The position numbers and the translations under genes are program-made. Under the pieces are notes generated by a model that was not told the DNA's origin, searched no databases, and was given only the letters and a program-made list of their open reading frames with translations. 64,000 nt of DNA from Lacisediminihabitans sp046156175 (lineage in GTDB: Bacteria; Actinomycetota; Actinomycetes; Actinomycetales; Microbacteriaceae): positions 372,001 to 436,000 of the forward strand of contig NZ_JAYLVL010000004.1 of the NCBI RefSeq assembly GCF_046156175.1, written 5' to 3'. Below, in pieces: positions 53,965 to 62,232 of this stretch (position 1 is its first letter; the number at the start of each line of letters is the position of its first letter).

Positions 53965-55025
53965 CGAGCACTCCGACCCTCGAGCACGCTCCACACCTCG
54001 GGGTTTGCCACGGCACGCGGTCGATCACCATCCAGATAGAGGGCGACGTCGGCCGCGGCGATTGTGGCGGCACGCTGGGCCGTTTGACGGGTGGCCCCGG
54101 CCAGGTGCGGCGTCATCACTACGTTTGGCGCGGCCAGGAGAGGCCATTCCGGTGGCGGGGGCTCGATGTCATACACGTCGAGGGCGAGCGCACCCAGCCG
54201 GCCGGATGCCAGCATGTCTGGCAGAGGTGCGTAGTCGAGGAGACCCCCGCGTGCACTGTTGACGAGGACTGCGCCGTGGGGTAGCAACTTGAGATTCTGC
54301 GCGTTCAGCAGATGGTGCGTCTCGGCCGTCAGGCGGGCGTGCAGGCTCACCACTGAGCTGCGGCTGAGAAGTTCCGGCAAGTCGACGAGTTCGACCCCGT
54401 CTGCGGCGACGGTCGCGGCATTCGCGTAGGGGTCATGGGCTAAGACAGTCGCACCGAAGGCGCGCAGAACGCGTGAGACGATACTTCCGATTGCTCCGTA
54501 GCCGATGAGGCCGACGGTCGCCCCATCCAGCTCCAGTCCGGCGTTCTCATAGGTGTAATAGTCCCCCCGCCACTGTCCCGATTTGAGCTCGCTGTCAGAG
54601 GTGACCACGCGGCGCATCGCGGCCAGCATCAGTCCGATGGCGAATTCGGCGGCAGCGACGGCATTGCGACCTGGCGCGAAGGCGACGATGACACCGGCGG
54701 CGGTCGCCGCAGCGAGGTCCACATTGACCGGTCCGCCCCGGCAGACGCTGATCAGGCGCAAATCCGGTGTGTTTTCGAACACCTCTCGGCTGAAGGCGGC
54801 CATCTGAGTAACGGCGATCTCGACGCCATCGAGCGCCTCGATGAGCCGCGGGATGCTGCCGCTGGCCTCGTCCACGGTGCCGATGCGACCGAAGGGCTCT
54901 AGCGGCCAGTCGAGGGTGAGTGAGGTGAATGCGAGATCGGTGCTTTCACCAACTCGCGCGCGGATCGCGTCGATGAAGAGTTCCGGTGCGACGAAATGAT
55001 CGCCCGCAGCGAGAATGCGAGTCAT
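53961..55025 (-). CDS. D-2-hydroxyacid dehydrogenase (phosphoglycerate dehydrogenase-like)
   Basis: A 354-residue NAD-dependent dehydrogenase. The Rossmann motif is GLIGYGAIGSIVSRVL, followed by an acidic residue in LAHDPY for NAD preference. Catalytic Arg (VNSARGGLLD), Glu (VYDIEPPP) and His (TPHLAGAT) are present. No C-terminal ACT domain, so it is not a serine-pathway SerA of the long type. First gene of the operon with the two kinases; ATG at 55025 with AAAGG upstream. Confidence 0.9.
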   Translation of the reverse strand: MTRILAAGDHFVAPELFIDAIRARVGESTDLAFTSLTLDWPLEPFGRIGTVDEASGSIPRLIEALDGVEIAVTQMAAFSREVFENTPDLRLISVCRGGPVNVDLAAATAAGVIVAFAPGRNAVAAAEFAIGLMLAAMRRVVTSDSELKSGQWRGDYYTYENAGLELDGATVGLIGYGAIGSIVSRVLRAFGATVLAHDPYANAATVAADGVELVDLPELLSRSSVVSLHARLTAETHHLLNAQNLKLLPHGAVLVNSARGGLLDYAPLPDMLASGRLGALALDVYDIEPPPPEWPLLAAPNVVMTPHLAGATRQTAQRAATIAAADVALYLDGDRPRAVANPEVWSVLEGRSAR

Positions 55026-55091
55026 TCGGCTGCCTTTCTGGTGTCAGGCGGGCGTTGGCCGGTCAGAGCACCTTTACCCGATGGCCGATAG

Positions 55092-55108
55092 TAACATGCT
55101 GAATGTTA
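55092..55108. promoter_or_regulatory. DeoR operator candidate upstream of the dehydrogenase-kinase operon
   Basis: TAACATGCTGAATGTTA is a dyad with 6-base arms and a 5-base spacer, 66 bases before the dehydrogenase ATG. The same half-sites occur upstream of the ABC transporter on the other side of deoR. Confidence 0.65.
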
Positions 55109-55154
55109 ATTACATCAAGTCGGACGGTAGTATTTGCTCGCCGATGACCGCATT

Positions 55155-55946
55155 TCACGTCGTCAGCGACGCGAGATGCACAACAGCGAGTTGCGAGACC
55201 TGCTCCACAATTTCCGGATCCACGTCGTCGGTGAGGATCACATCGGTGAAGTCGCTCACAGGCACGTAGCGGTGCAGCGAGGTGCGACCGACCTTCGTGC
55301 TATCCATCATCAGTACACGGCGGCTGCCGGAGACGAGCATCGAGCGTTTCATGAGGACGATGTCCTGCTCTTGGTGGAATGTCATCTGCGCGCTCATCGT
55401 GGAGGTGGACTGGAAGACGATGTCGACGGCGAAAGCGTCCACCGACGAGATGCTCGGCATCCCGATAAACGAGTCGTGGGTGCGCGAATATTGTCCACCG
55501 GCGACGATGAGCCGAATCTCATCATTCTCGCGAAACTCCTCGATGACCTGACGGTAGTTGGTGATCACGGTGAGAGGGCCGCGGTCATTGAGCAGCCGTG
55601 CCAGCGAAAGCACAGTTGTGGAGTCGTCCAGCATGATCGACATGCCTGGTTCCACCATGTCCGCGGCCACCTTCGCGAGTGCGCTCTTAGCCAGGGTCTG
55701 GGTCTGCAGCCGGAAGTCGGAGCTGCTTTCGAATACCGTCGTCGGCATCCCGGAAACCCCGCCGTGAAATTTACGCAGTATGCCGCGACGGGCCAGGTCA
55801 TCAATATCCCGATGAATGGTCATCAGGCTCATCCCGGTGAGCGCAGCCAGGTCTGCCGCCGTCGCCGTAGGCACCCCGGCAAGGTGGTCGACGATTCGGC
55901 GCTGGCGCACCGTGCGGGACTGTCGGCTTGATCCGGTGTCGTTCAA
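55155..55946 (-). CDS. DeoR-family transcriptional repressor
   Basis: A 263-residue repressor. DeoR N-terminal winged HTH (LTGMSLMTIHRDIDDLARRG) and the C-terminal sugar-phosphate sensor domain (DDSTTVLSLARLL, ITNYRQVIEEF, and MMDSTKVGRTSLHRYVPVSD). TTG start at 55946 with GAGGGCGAG just upstream. It lies between the kinase operon (same strand) and the divergent ABC transporter, with matching dyads at both promoters. The effector is probably a phosphorylated intermediate from the kinases. Confidence 0.9.
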   Translation of the reverse strand: MNDTGSSRQSRTVRQRRIVDHLAGVPTATAADLAALTGMSLMTIHRDIDDLARRGILRKFHGGVSGMPTTVFESSSDFRLQTQTLAKSALAKVAADMVEPGMSIMLDDSTTVLSLARLLNDRGPLTVITNYRQVIEEFRENDEIRLIVAGGQYSRTHDSFIGMPSISSVDAFAVDIVFQSTSTMSAQMTFHQEQDIVLMKRSMLVSGSRRVLMMDSTKVGRTSLHRYVPVSDFTDVILTDDVDPEIVEQVSQLAVVHLASLTT

Positions 55947-56016
55947 CTCGCCCTCATCCTGGGCCGGTGTGAGCCCGATCTGATGATACTGGCCCGAAAA
56001 ACAGTTCGGACTTCAA

Positions 56017-56058
56017 AATAACATTGCAATTGACTTAAATCACGTCTTTAATGTTATT
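56017..56058 (+). promoter_or_regulatory. ABC-operon promoter framed by DeoR half-sites
   Basis: AATAACATT (56017-56025) and its exact complement (56050-56058) flank a promoter: TTGACT (-35, 56030-56035), 17-base spacer, GTTATT (-10, 56053-56058). The right half-site covers the -10, so bound repressor would block polymerase. Half-sites match the dyad at 55092-55108. Confidence 0.7.
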
Positions 56059-56157
56059 CTCGCCGAGTTGACTGAAATCGTAGAGGCCAACAGCCGGATT
56101 CAGTCGCATAACCTGTGTGCCGTCATCGCTGACGGACCCCATCACCAAGGAGATTCA

Positions 56158-57234
56158 ATGAAGAAAATCTATTCACGGCTGACGGTGGCCGCAGTGGCCG
56201 CCGGCATCGCCGCCCTCGCGCTGAGTGGGTGTGTGCAGCAGACCGGAACGGGCGCCGCTCCCGCAGACGGCGCGTACAAGATAGCGTTCCTCATGCCCGA
56301 CCTCGCTTCGACGCGGTATGAGCAGCAGGACAAGCCGCTCTTCGTTGCTGAGATGAAGGTGCTCTGCCCGAAGTGCAAGGTGATCTACTCGAACGCCAAT
56401 GCCAGTGCCGACCAGCAGCAGCAGCAGGCGAACTCGGCCATCGCCCAGGGAGTCAACGCGATCGTCATCGACGCCGTCGACTCGAAGGGTGCAGCGAGCA
56501 TCGTCAACTCGGCGAATGCCGCCAAGATTCCGATCATCGCCTACGACCGTCCGATACCGGACAAGCAGGCTGACTACTACGTCTCCTTCGACAACGAGGG
56601 CATCGGCCAGAAGATCGCCCAGTCCCTGATGGACAAACTCGACAAGGACGCGCCCGGCGGCGAAATCCTGATCGTGAACGGTTCGCCGACCGATGCGGCA
56701 GCCGGCCTCATCAAGAAAGGCATCCACAATGCCGTCGACAAGAGCAACCACAAGGTATTGGCCGAGTTTGACACCCCGGACTGGAAGCCACAGAACGCCC
56801 AGGACTGGGTGAGCGGCCAGATCACCCAGTACGGCAGCAAGATCACCGGAGTCGTCGCCGCGAACGACGGCACCGGCGGCGGAACGATCGCAGCGTTCAA
56901 GGCAGCCGGAGTCACCGCCGTCCCGCCGGTGACCGGAAATGACGCCGAGGTCGCGGCCGCCCAGCGGATCATTGCCGGCGACCAGTACAACACCATCTCC
57001 AAACCGATCAAGATCGTCGCAGATGCAGCGGCCAAGGTCGCCTACTCCCTTGCCAAGGGCGACAAGGTGGCGGCGAAGACCACGCTTTACGACACACCCT
57101 CCGAATTGTTCACACCGGATGTCGTGACCATCGACAACATCAAGGCGATCCTTTTCGACAGCGGCATCATGAAGGCATCGGAGGTGTGCACTGCCGACTA
57201 CGCGGCCGCCTGCGCCACCGCCGGCATCAAGTAA
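56158..57234 (+). CDS. sugar ABC transporter substrate-binding lipoprotein
   Basis: A 358-residue binding protein of the ribose/galactose (Peripla_BP_4) class. Signal peptide with lipobox LSGC (about 20-23), then two-lobe fold segments (YKIAFLMPDLASTRYEQQDK; AIVIDAVDSKGAAS; GVVAANDGTGGGTIAAFKAAG). ATG at 56158 has AAGGAG 6 bases upstream; an upstream in-frame ATG at 56068 is rejected. First gene of the transporter operon. Outward-facing, membrane-anchored. Confidence 0.93.
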   Translation: MKKIYSRLTVAAVAAGIAALALSGCVQQTGTGAAPADGAYKIAFLMPDLASTRYEQQDKPLFVAEMKVLCPKCKVIYSNANASADQQQQQANSAIAQGVNAIVIDAVDSKGAASIVNSANAAKIPIIAYDRPIPDKQADYYVSFDNEGIGQKIAQSLMDKLDKDAPGGEILIVNGSPTDAAAGLIKKGIHNAVDKSNHKVLAEFDTPDWKPQNAQDWVSGQITQYGSKITGVVAANDGTGGGTIAAFKAAGVTAVPPVTGNDAEVAAAQRIIAGDQYNTISKPIKIVADAAAKVAYSLAKGDKVAAKTTLYDTPSELFTPDVVTIDNIKAILFDSGIMKASEVCTADYAAACATAGIK

Positions 57235-57248
57235 CACAGGCTCTCCCC

Positions 57249-57281
57249 GCTGCCGTCTCGCTCCCAGAGCGAGACGGCAGC
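57249..57281 (+). promoter_or_regulatory. strong intercistronic hairpin after the binding-protein gene
   Basis: GCTGCCGTCTCGCTC (57249-57263) pairs perfectly with 57267-57281 across a 3-base loop, without a T-tract. It lies in the 90-base gap before the ATPase gene and probably stabilises the binding-protein mRNA or causes partial termination, giving more binding protein than membrane components. Confidence 0.75.
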
Positions 57282-57324
57282 GACCATCCACCACACTCAA
57301 CGGCGAGAAGCGAGCGAGGCACCC

Positions 57325-58149
57325 ATGCCGACCAGCACCACCAACCAAGAGACTCTGACCAGCATCCTGTCGCTGCGCGGTGTCAGCAAGAATTTCGGCG
57401 CCGTTGCAGCGTTGACCGATATCAGCCTCGAGGTCGCCCCGGGCGAAGTCGTCGCGATCGTGGGTGACAATGGCGCTGGAAAGTCCACGCTGGTAAAGGT
57501 GCTTTCGGGAGTGCACCTTCCCGACAGCGGATCCATCCACTTCCAAAACCGAGAAGTGTCGATCCCCAACCCGACCGCCGCACTCGACCTCGGTATCGCG
57601 ACCGTATTCCAGGACCTCGCCCTCTGCGACAACCTGAACGTGATCAACAACCTGTTCCTGGGGCGCGAACTCCGCGCCGCTCGCCTGGACGAGGTAGCTA
57701 TGGAAGTGCGCTCGTGGGAGTTGCTTCGTCAGCTCTCCGCAAAGATCCCCTCGGTGCGCATCCCTATTGCCGCGCTCTCTGGTGGTCAGCGTCAGACAGT
57801 GGCCATCGCCCGATCACTGGTGGGAAATCCTAAGGTGATCATCCTCGACGAGCCCACCGCGGCGCTCGGAGTCGCCCAAACCGCCGAGGTCCTGAACCTG
57901 GTGGAACGCCTTCGCGAAAACGGCCTCGGGGTGATCATGATCAGCCACAACATGGCCGACGTGCAAGCCGTCGCTGACCGGGTGGTCGTGTTGCGACTCG
58001 GTCGAAACAACGGCGAATTCCGAGTGGGAGACGTGTCACCCGAAACCATCATCGCCGCCATCACTGGAGCCACTGACAACGCCGTCACCCGCCGAACCGC
58101 GCAGATCGACCTGCGCTCGGCACCCCAATCCGACCTGGAGATCTCCTGA
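57325..58149 (+). CDS. sugar ABC transporter ATP-binding protein (single NBD)
   Basis: A 274-residue ATPase. Walker A GDNGAGKST, signature LSGGQ, Walker B VIILDEPTAAL, switch His in MISHNMADV. It has one nucleotide-binding domain, unlike the double-domain RbsA type, so it should work as a homodimer. Its stop overlaps the permease ATG by one base (TGATG). Cytoplasmic face of the importer. Confidence 0.94.
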   Translation: MPTSTTNQETLTSILSLRGVSKNFGAVAALTDISLEVAPGEVVAIVGDNGAGKSTLVKVLSGVHLPDSGSIHFQNREVSIPNPTAALDLGIATVFQDLALCDNLNVINNLFLGRELRAARLDEVAMEVRSWELLRQLSAKIPSVRIPIAALSGGQRQTVAIARSLVGNPKVIILDEPTAALGVAQTAEVLNLVERLRENGLGVIMISHNMADVQAVADRVVVLRLGRNNGEFRVGDVSPETIIAAITGATDNAVTRRTAQIDLRSAPQSDLEIS

Positions 58150-59417
58150 TGAGCACCCTTCCGACCAGCCCACCGACCACCGCGGCGAGCAATCGGCCCA
58201 CCGACCAGCAGGACGAGCGCCTTCGCGACCGGTCCGGCATTCGCGGTGCTATCGCCGCCGCTATCGACCAGATCCGCGGCGGCGATCTCGGAGTGCTTCC
58301 CGTCGTGCTCGGCCTCGCCGTCATCTGGACCATCTTCCAGATCCTGAACCCCGGATTCCTCTCGAGCGCAAACCTGGTGAACCTCCTCATGGAGTCTTCC
58401 GCAGTCGGCGTAATCTCGCTCGGCATCGTCTGCGTGCTGCTGGTTGCTCAGATCGACCTCTCCGTAGGCTCGGTAAGTGGGCTGTCGGCTGCGATCCTCG
58501 GCATCCTGTTCGTCAATCAGCGCTGGAATGTGGTCATTGCGGTGGTCATCGCCGTGCTCGTCGGCACCGCCATCGGCTTCGTCTACGGTCAGATCTTCAA
58601 TCGCTTCGGCGTGCCCAGCTTCGTGATCACTCTCGCCGGCCTCCTCAGCTTTCTCGGACTCCAACTATTCGTACTCAAGGGCAACGGCACCATAAACATC
58701 CCATTCGACTCACCCCTTGTGTATTTCGCCCAGCTTGCCTTCGTGCCTCCGCTGCTGTCGTATGTCTTCGCCCTACTCGCCGCCGTCAGTCTGTTCCTCA
58801 TTGGCTTCAACACTTCGCGAGCTCGCCGCCGGGCCGGCCTGTCCGCGCGTTCGACCGGTCTCATCGCAACTCAGAGCGGCGCGCTCCTAGTTGCACTCGG
58901 CCTGGTCTTCTACTACCTCAACATCACGCGCGGAGTGGGCTGGATGTTCGTCTTCTTCGTCGCTCTCGTACTCGTGATGCACTACATGCTCACCCGCACC
59001 AAATGGGGCCGATCTGTCTATGCCGTCGGAGGAAACGTCGAAGCGGCCCGCCGATCCGGCATCAATGTGCGCTGGGTATACACCTCCGTCTTCATGGTCT
59101 GCAGCACCTTCGCTGCGGTCGGCGGCATCCTCGCGGCATCACGGCTCGCATCGGCAAGCCAGAGCAGCGGAACCGGGGATGTCAACCTCAACGCCATCGC
59201 CGCCGCGGTTATCGGGGGCACCAGCCTCTTCGGTGGTCGAGGCACCGCATTCGCGGCCCTGCTCGGCATCATCGTGATCCAGTCGATCTCAAGCGGACTC
59301 ACCCTACTCAACCTCGACTCGTCCTTCCGATTCATCGTCACCGGAATCGTGCTACTTCTCGCCGTCACCCTCGACTCGATCTCCCGGCGATCACGCACCT
59401 CCCACGGCCGCGCCTAA
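58149..59417 (+). CDS. sugar ABC transporter permease
   Basis: A 422-residue BPD_transp_2 permease with about ten hydrophobic helices; longer than the usual about 330 because of an extended N-terminus and an insertion around residues 190-250. Typical segments: QIDLSVGSVSGLSAAILGIL, GVPSFVITLAG, YAVGGNVEAARRSGINV, VIGGTSLFGGRGTAFAALLG. With the preceding two genes it forms the first importer. Confidence 0.93.
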   Translation: MSTLPTSPPTTAASNRPTDQQDERLRDRSGIRGAIAAAIDQIRGGDLGVLPVVLGLAVIWTIFQILNPGFLSSANLVNLLMESSAVGVISLGIVCVLLVAQIDLSVGSVSGLSAAILGILFVNQRWNVVIAVVIAVLVGTAIGFVYGQIFNRFGVPSFVITLAGLLSFLGLQLFVLKGNGTINIPFDSPLVYFAQLAFVPPLLSYVFALLAAVSLFLIGFNTSRARRRAGLSARSTGLIATQSGALLVALGLVFYYLNITRGVGWMFVFFVALVLVMHYMLTRTKWGRSVYAVGGNVEAARRSGINVRWVYTSVFMVCSTFAAVGGILAASRLASASQSSGTGDVNLNAIAAAVIGGTSLFGGRGTAFAALLGIIVIQSISSGLTLLNLDSSFRFIVTGIVLLLAVTLDSISRRSRTSHGRA

Positions 59418-59462
59418 TGAGCTGATTCGCGAAAATGATAGGCAATTTACGGCATGAACCTT

Positions 59463-59634
59463 GTCTACGCGGACGCATTCGCCTTGGCAGCGGCCGACGA
59501 ACGAGAACACCAACGGGCTACCGCGTCAGTACTTCCCGAAAGGCACGGACCTCTCCCGTTGGTCCGCCGAGGACCTCGAAGCAGTCGCTCTCGACCTGAA
59601 CAACGGGCCTCGCAAAAGCCTCGGCTTGGCTTGA
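59463..59634 (+). pseudogene. remnant of an IS30-family transposase (C-terminal end)
   Basis: From 59485 the frame reads WQRPTNENTNGLPRQYFPKG, then TDLSRWSAEDLEAVALDLNN and PRKSLG, the signature C-terminal part of IS30-type transposases, ending at a TGA (59632-59634). Just upstream, VYADAFA continues the match after a one-base frame change at 59484. No upstream transposase and no inverted repeats are seen. The 220 bases after it hold nothing recognisable. Confidence 0.85.
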
Positions 59635-59855
59635 GCGCGACATAAAGAACTCGAGTCGCGCGCGAGGGTCGGTAGCGCGAGCAAAAACCCAAAAACCGGA
59701 GATTCGAGCTCAGCGCGTCTGCGGAAAGTTCAGCCCAGGTTCGCTAAGGAGCTCGAATCGATGGCTCCCCTCACATACTCTTCGCGTCCCCGGAGGTTGC
59801 CATCACAATCCGCGCAGGCATTCTCCGCAACAGTCAAAACGAGTGAAAAGTTGAT

Positions 59856-60908
59856 CTATCGAGGGTCGGCCACACCCGCACTAAGGAGGCCATCAGTCCG
59901 CTCCGGTGGGCGCTCTCCACTGCCTCGTGCAATGAGAGTCGTGGGCAAGGTCAGGTGCGCTATCTCATGCGACTGGCCGTCGAGGCGATCGAGCAAGCGA
60001 GCGGCCGCAGAGCGGCCGAGGGATCTGCCATCGTGGCTGATCACGGTGATTCCGAGCATTTCGGCGAATTCGAAATCGTCGAACCCGACCATTGCGATGT
60101 GCGAAGCGTCGCGCTTGTTCAGCGCGCGCACAACGCCGGCTGCGGCACGGTTGTTGTCGGCGAAGAGTGCGGTCGGAGGATCTGGAGTCTTGAGCAGATC
60201 GAGAGTGGCTGATTCGGAAGACAAGGCATCAGTAACGTTGGTCACCAGATATTTCTTTGGCAATCGGATGTTGGCCTCCTCAAGAGCGGATTCGAAGCCG
60301 CGACGTCTCTGCGTTCCCGTGAACACTTGATCGGTGTGCCCGACATATCCGATTTTGGTGTGGCCATGAGCGAGCAGATGCTGCGCCGCGGCACGGGCAC
60401 CGGCGAAGTGGTCGATGGAAATAGTGTCGACATCGATGTTTGTCGCAGGCCGGTCCACAAAGATCACTGCTGTCCCCCGAGCGATGTCGGCGCGCAGGTA
60501 GGCGTGATCGGAGCTGCTCGGCACCACAATGATGCCGTCGACCTGTCTCGAGAGGAACATATCGAGATTCTGTTGCTCTCGACCAGGGTCCTCGGCGGAG
60601 CTGGCGATCAGGAGCGAATAGTTACGCGCTTGCGTCTGCTCTTCCACTCCACTAATCATCGCTGCCCAGAACGGGTCCGCTAGGTCTTCGATGAGAACTC
60701 CGATCGTGCGCCCGCGGGTCGGACTGGTAAGGGAGGCCGCGAGACTATTGCGCCGATATCCCAACTCTTCAGCCGTGTGGAGCACCCGCTCATGGATATG
60801 TGGGCGCACATTGGGCTCGCCATTGAACACCCTCGAGACAGTCTTTTGACTAACGCCCGCTTCGCGGGCAACGTCGGTCATCGTAGGTTTTCGCGCCGGA
60901 TCGATCAC
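59856..60908 (-). CDS. LacI-family transcriptional repressor
   Basis: A 350-residue repressor. LacI HTH (MTDVAREAGVSQKTVSRVFN) with hinge helix (RRNSLAASLTSP), then a periplasmic-binding-protein-like sensor (GVLIEDLADPFWAAMISGVE; VDGIIVVPSS; ALFADNNRAAAGVVRAL; MVGFDDFEFAEML). GTG start at 60908 with AGGGAG upstream. It is divergent from the second ABC importer, and two palindromic sites lie between them, so it probably represses both until its sugar binds. Confidence 0.92.
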   Translation of the reverse strand: MIDPARKPTMTDVAREAGVSQKTVSRVFNGEPNVRPHIHERVLHTAEELGYRRNSLAASLTSPTRGRTIGVLIEDLADPFWAAMISGVEEQTQARNYSLLIASSAEDPGREQQNLDMFLSRQVDGIIVVPSSSDHAYLRADIARGTAVIFVDRPATNIDVDTISIDHFAGARAAAQHLLAHGHTKIGYVGHTDQVFTGTQRRRGFESALEEANIRLPKKYLVTNVTDALSSESATLDLLKTPDPPTALFADNNRAAAGVVRALNKRDASHIAMVGFDDFEFAEMLGITVISHDGRSLGRSAAARLLDRLDGQSHEIAHLTLPTTLIARGSGERPPERTDGLLSAGVADPR

Positions 60909-60932
60909 GTGGGTGCTCCCTGGACTTCACGG

Positions 60933-60994
60933 TTGACTGCGCAAGCATATATCTATCCAAGTTCCTTGACTGCGCAGTCAATCACGGATACAGT
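60933..60994 (+). promoter_or_regulatory. two LacI operators overlapping the second ABC promoter
   Basis: TTGACTGCGCAGTCAA at 60966-60981 is a perfect 16-base palindrome. TTGACTGCGCAA at 60933-60944 repeats three-quarters of it; centres are 33 bases apart, about three helical turns. The -35 (TTGACT, 60966-60971) lies inside the palindrome, with a 17-base spacer to TACAGT (60989-60994). Repressor binding would cover the -35. Confidence 0.82.
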
Positions 60995-61139
60995 CCATTT
61001 TATGCCTTGCGGCTCCCATCGGTTCGCCGCTAGGTAGCCCGGTCTTCGCCTCGAGGTTGAGTCGGCGGTGCGGCCCTTGGGCCGACCGCGGACTGGACGC
61101 ACCGGCGCGACGATCAACCATCCGACCAGGAGTAACCCA

Positions 61140-62156
61140 ATGAAGAGATACCCCCACAAGAAATTCGCGATCGCCTCCCTGGCCGCGATCTCAGCTGCGG
61201 CGCTGATGTTGAGCGGCTGCGCGGGCGCGGAGACGCCGCAGAAGAAAAGTGCCACCGAGGGCGGACTTATCCTCGACATCTCGGGTCCGCTCTCTGACCC
61301 GTTCTTCGGAGCGACCAAGGCGGGTTCGGATGCTGCGGCCAAAGACCTCGGGCTGAACTACCAATATGTGGCGGGCAAGGACTTCACCGACATCGTGAAC
61401 GTCTACAAGAAGCTGACACAGGCGGCGATCGGTCGCAAGCCGGCCGCAATCGTCATAGGCAACTACTTTCCCGATGCGCTCAGCCCGTTGATCAAGCAGG
61501 CGGTAGCGGATGGCATTCCCGTTGTTGTGACGAACTCCGGCCGCACGACGTGGGAGAGCCTGGGGGCGATCGGATTCGTCGGGGAGGATCCCGAGGCGAT
61601 GGGAGCGGAGGCGGGCAAGCAGGCCGCCGCGGCCGGAGCCAAGGTCGGCCTGTGTGTGAATACCGTTCAGGGCAACCCGACGCTGGATGCTCGCTGCGCA
61701 GGTTACCTGGGAGCGCTCAAGGAAGCTGGAGGCACGGGCACGGTGCTTCAGATCGCGAGTGAAGATGGCCAGAACAATGCGAAGATTCAGCAGGTCGTGG
61801 CTGGTGCGCTGAAAGCCAACCCGCAGATCAACGACATCTTCTCGCTTGGCGCCGGCCCGGCAGTGGCATCCATTGCGGCGGCGAAGCAGGTGGGTCGCCC
61901 GCAGATTTCGATCGGTACCTGTGACCTATCGGCGGCGGTACTCAAGTCGATCAAGTCTGGTGAGCTGCTCTACTCGGTGGATCAGCAGCCATTCCTGCAG
62001 GGGTACTACGGCCTGCAGATCGCGGCGCAGTATCTCAAGTACGGCGTCAAGCCTGCGGGTGCCGTAAACACCGGGCCCAATGTGATCACGAAGCAAAATG
62101 TGCAGAAAGTGCTCGCCGTGGCGTCGAACTTCCCCGGGATTCGCGGCGCCAACTAG
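61140..62156 (+). CDS. sugar ABC transporter substrate-binding lipoprotein (second importer)
   Basis: A 338-residue Peripla_BP_4 binding protein. Signal peptide with lipobox LSGC (about 23-26), then GGLILDISGPLSDPFFGATK, KPAAIVIGNYFPDALSPLIK, and a Cys pair (GLCVNTV / ARCAGY). ATG at 61140 has AGGAG 8 bases upstream. First gene of the LacI-linked operon. Sequence is clearly different from the first binding protein, so substrates probably differ. Confidence 0.92.
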   Translation: MKRYPHKKFAIASLAAISAAALMLSGCAGAETPQKKSATEGGLILDISGPLSDPFFGATKAGSDAAAKDLGLNYQYVAGKDFTDIVNVYKKLTQAAIGRKPAAIVIGNYFPDALSPLIKQAVADGIPVVVTNSGRTTWESLGAIGFVGEDPEAMGAEAGKQAAAAGAKVGLCVNTVQGNPTLDARCAGYLGALKEAGGTGTVLQIASEDGQNNAKIQQVVAGALKANPQINDIFSLGAGPAVASIAAAKQVGRPQISIGTCDLSAAVLKSIKSGELLYSVDQQPFLQGYYGLQIAAQYLKYGVKPAGAVNTGPNVITKQNVQKVLAVASNFPGIRGAN

Positions 62157-62191
62157 CGCCCGGCACGACGACTTCCATTCCACGACCCAGT

Positions 62192-62220
62192 GCGCGGGGC
62201 CGCCTCTCGCGGTCCCGCGC
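62192..62220 (+). promoter_or_regulatory. intercistronic hairpin after the second binding-protein gene
   Basis: GCGCGGGGCCGC (62192-62203) pairs with GCGGTCCCGCGC (62209-62220) with one G-T pair and a 5-base loop, no T-tract. Same position and kind as the hairpin at 57249-57281 in the first importer operon. It lies 13 bases before the permease ATG, so it may also affect permease translation. Confidence 0.75.
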
Positions 62221-62232
62221 TGAAAGGCCATC

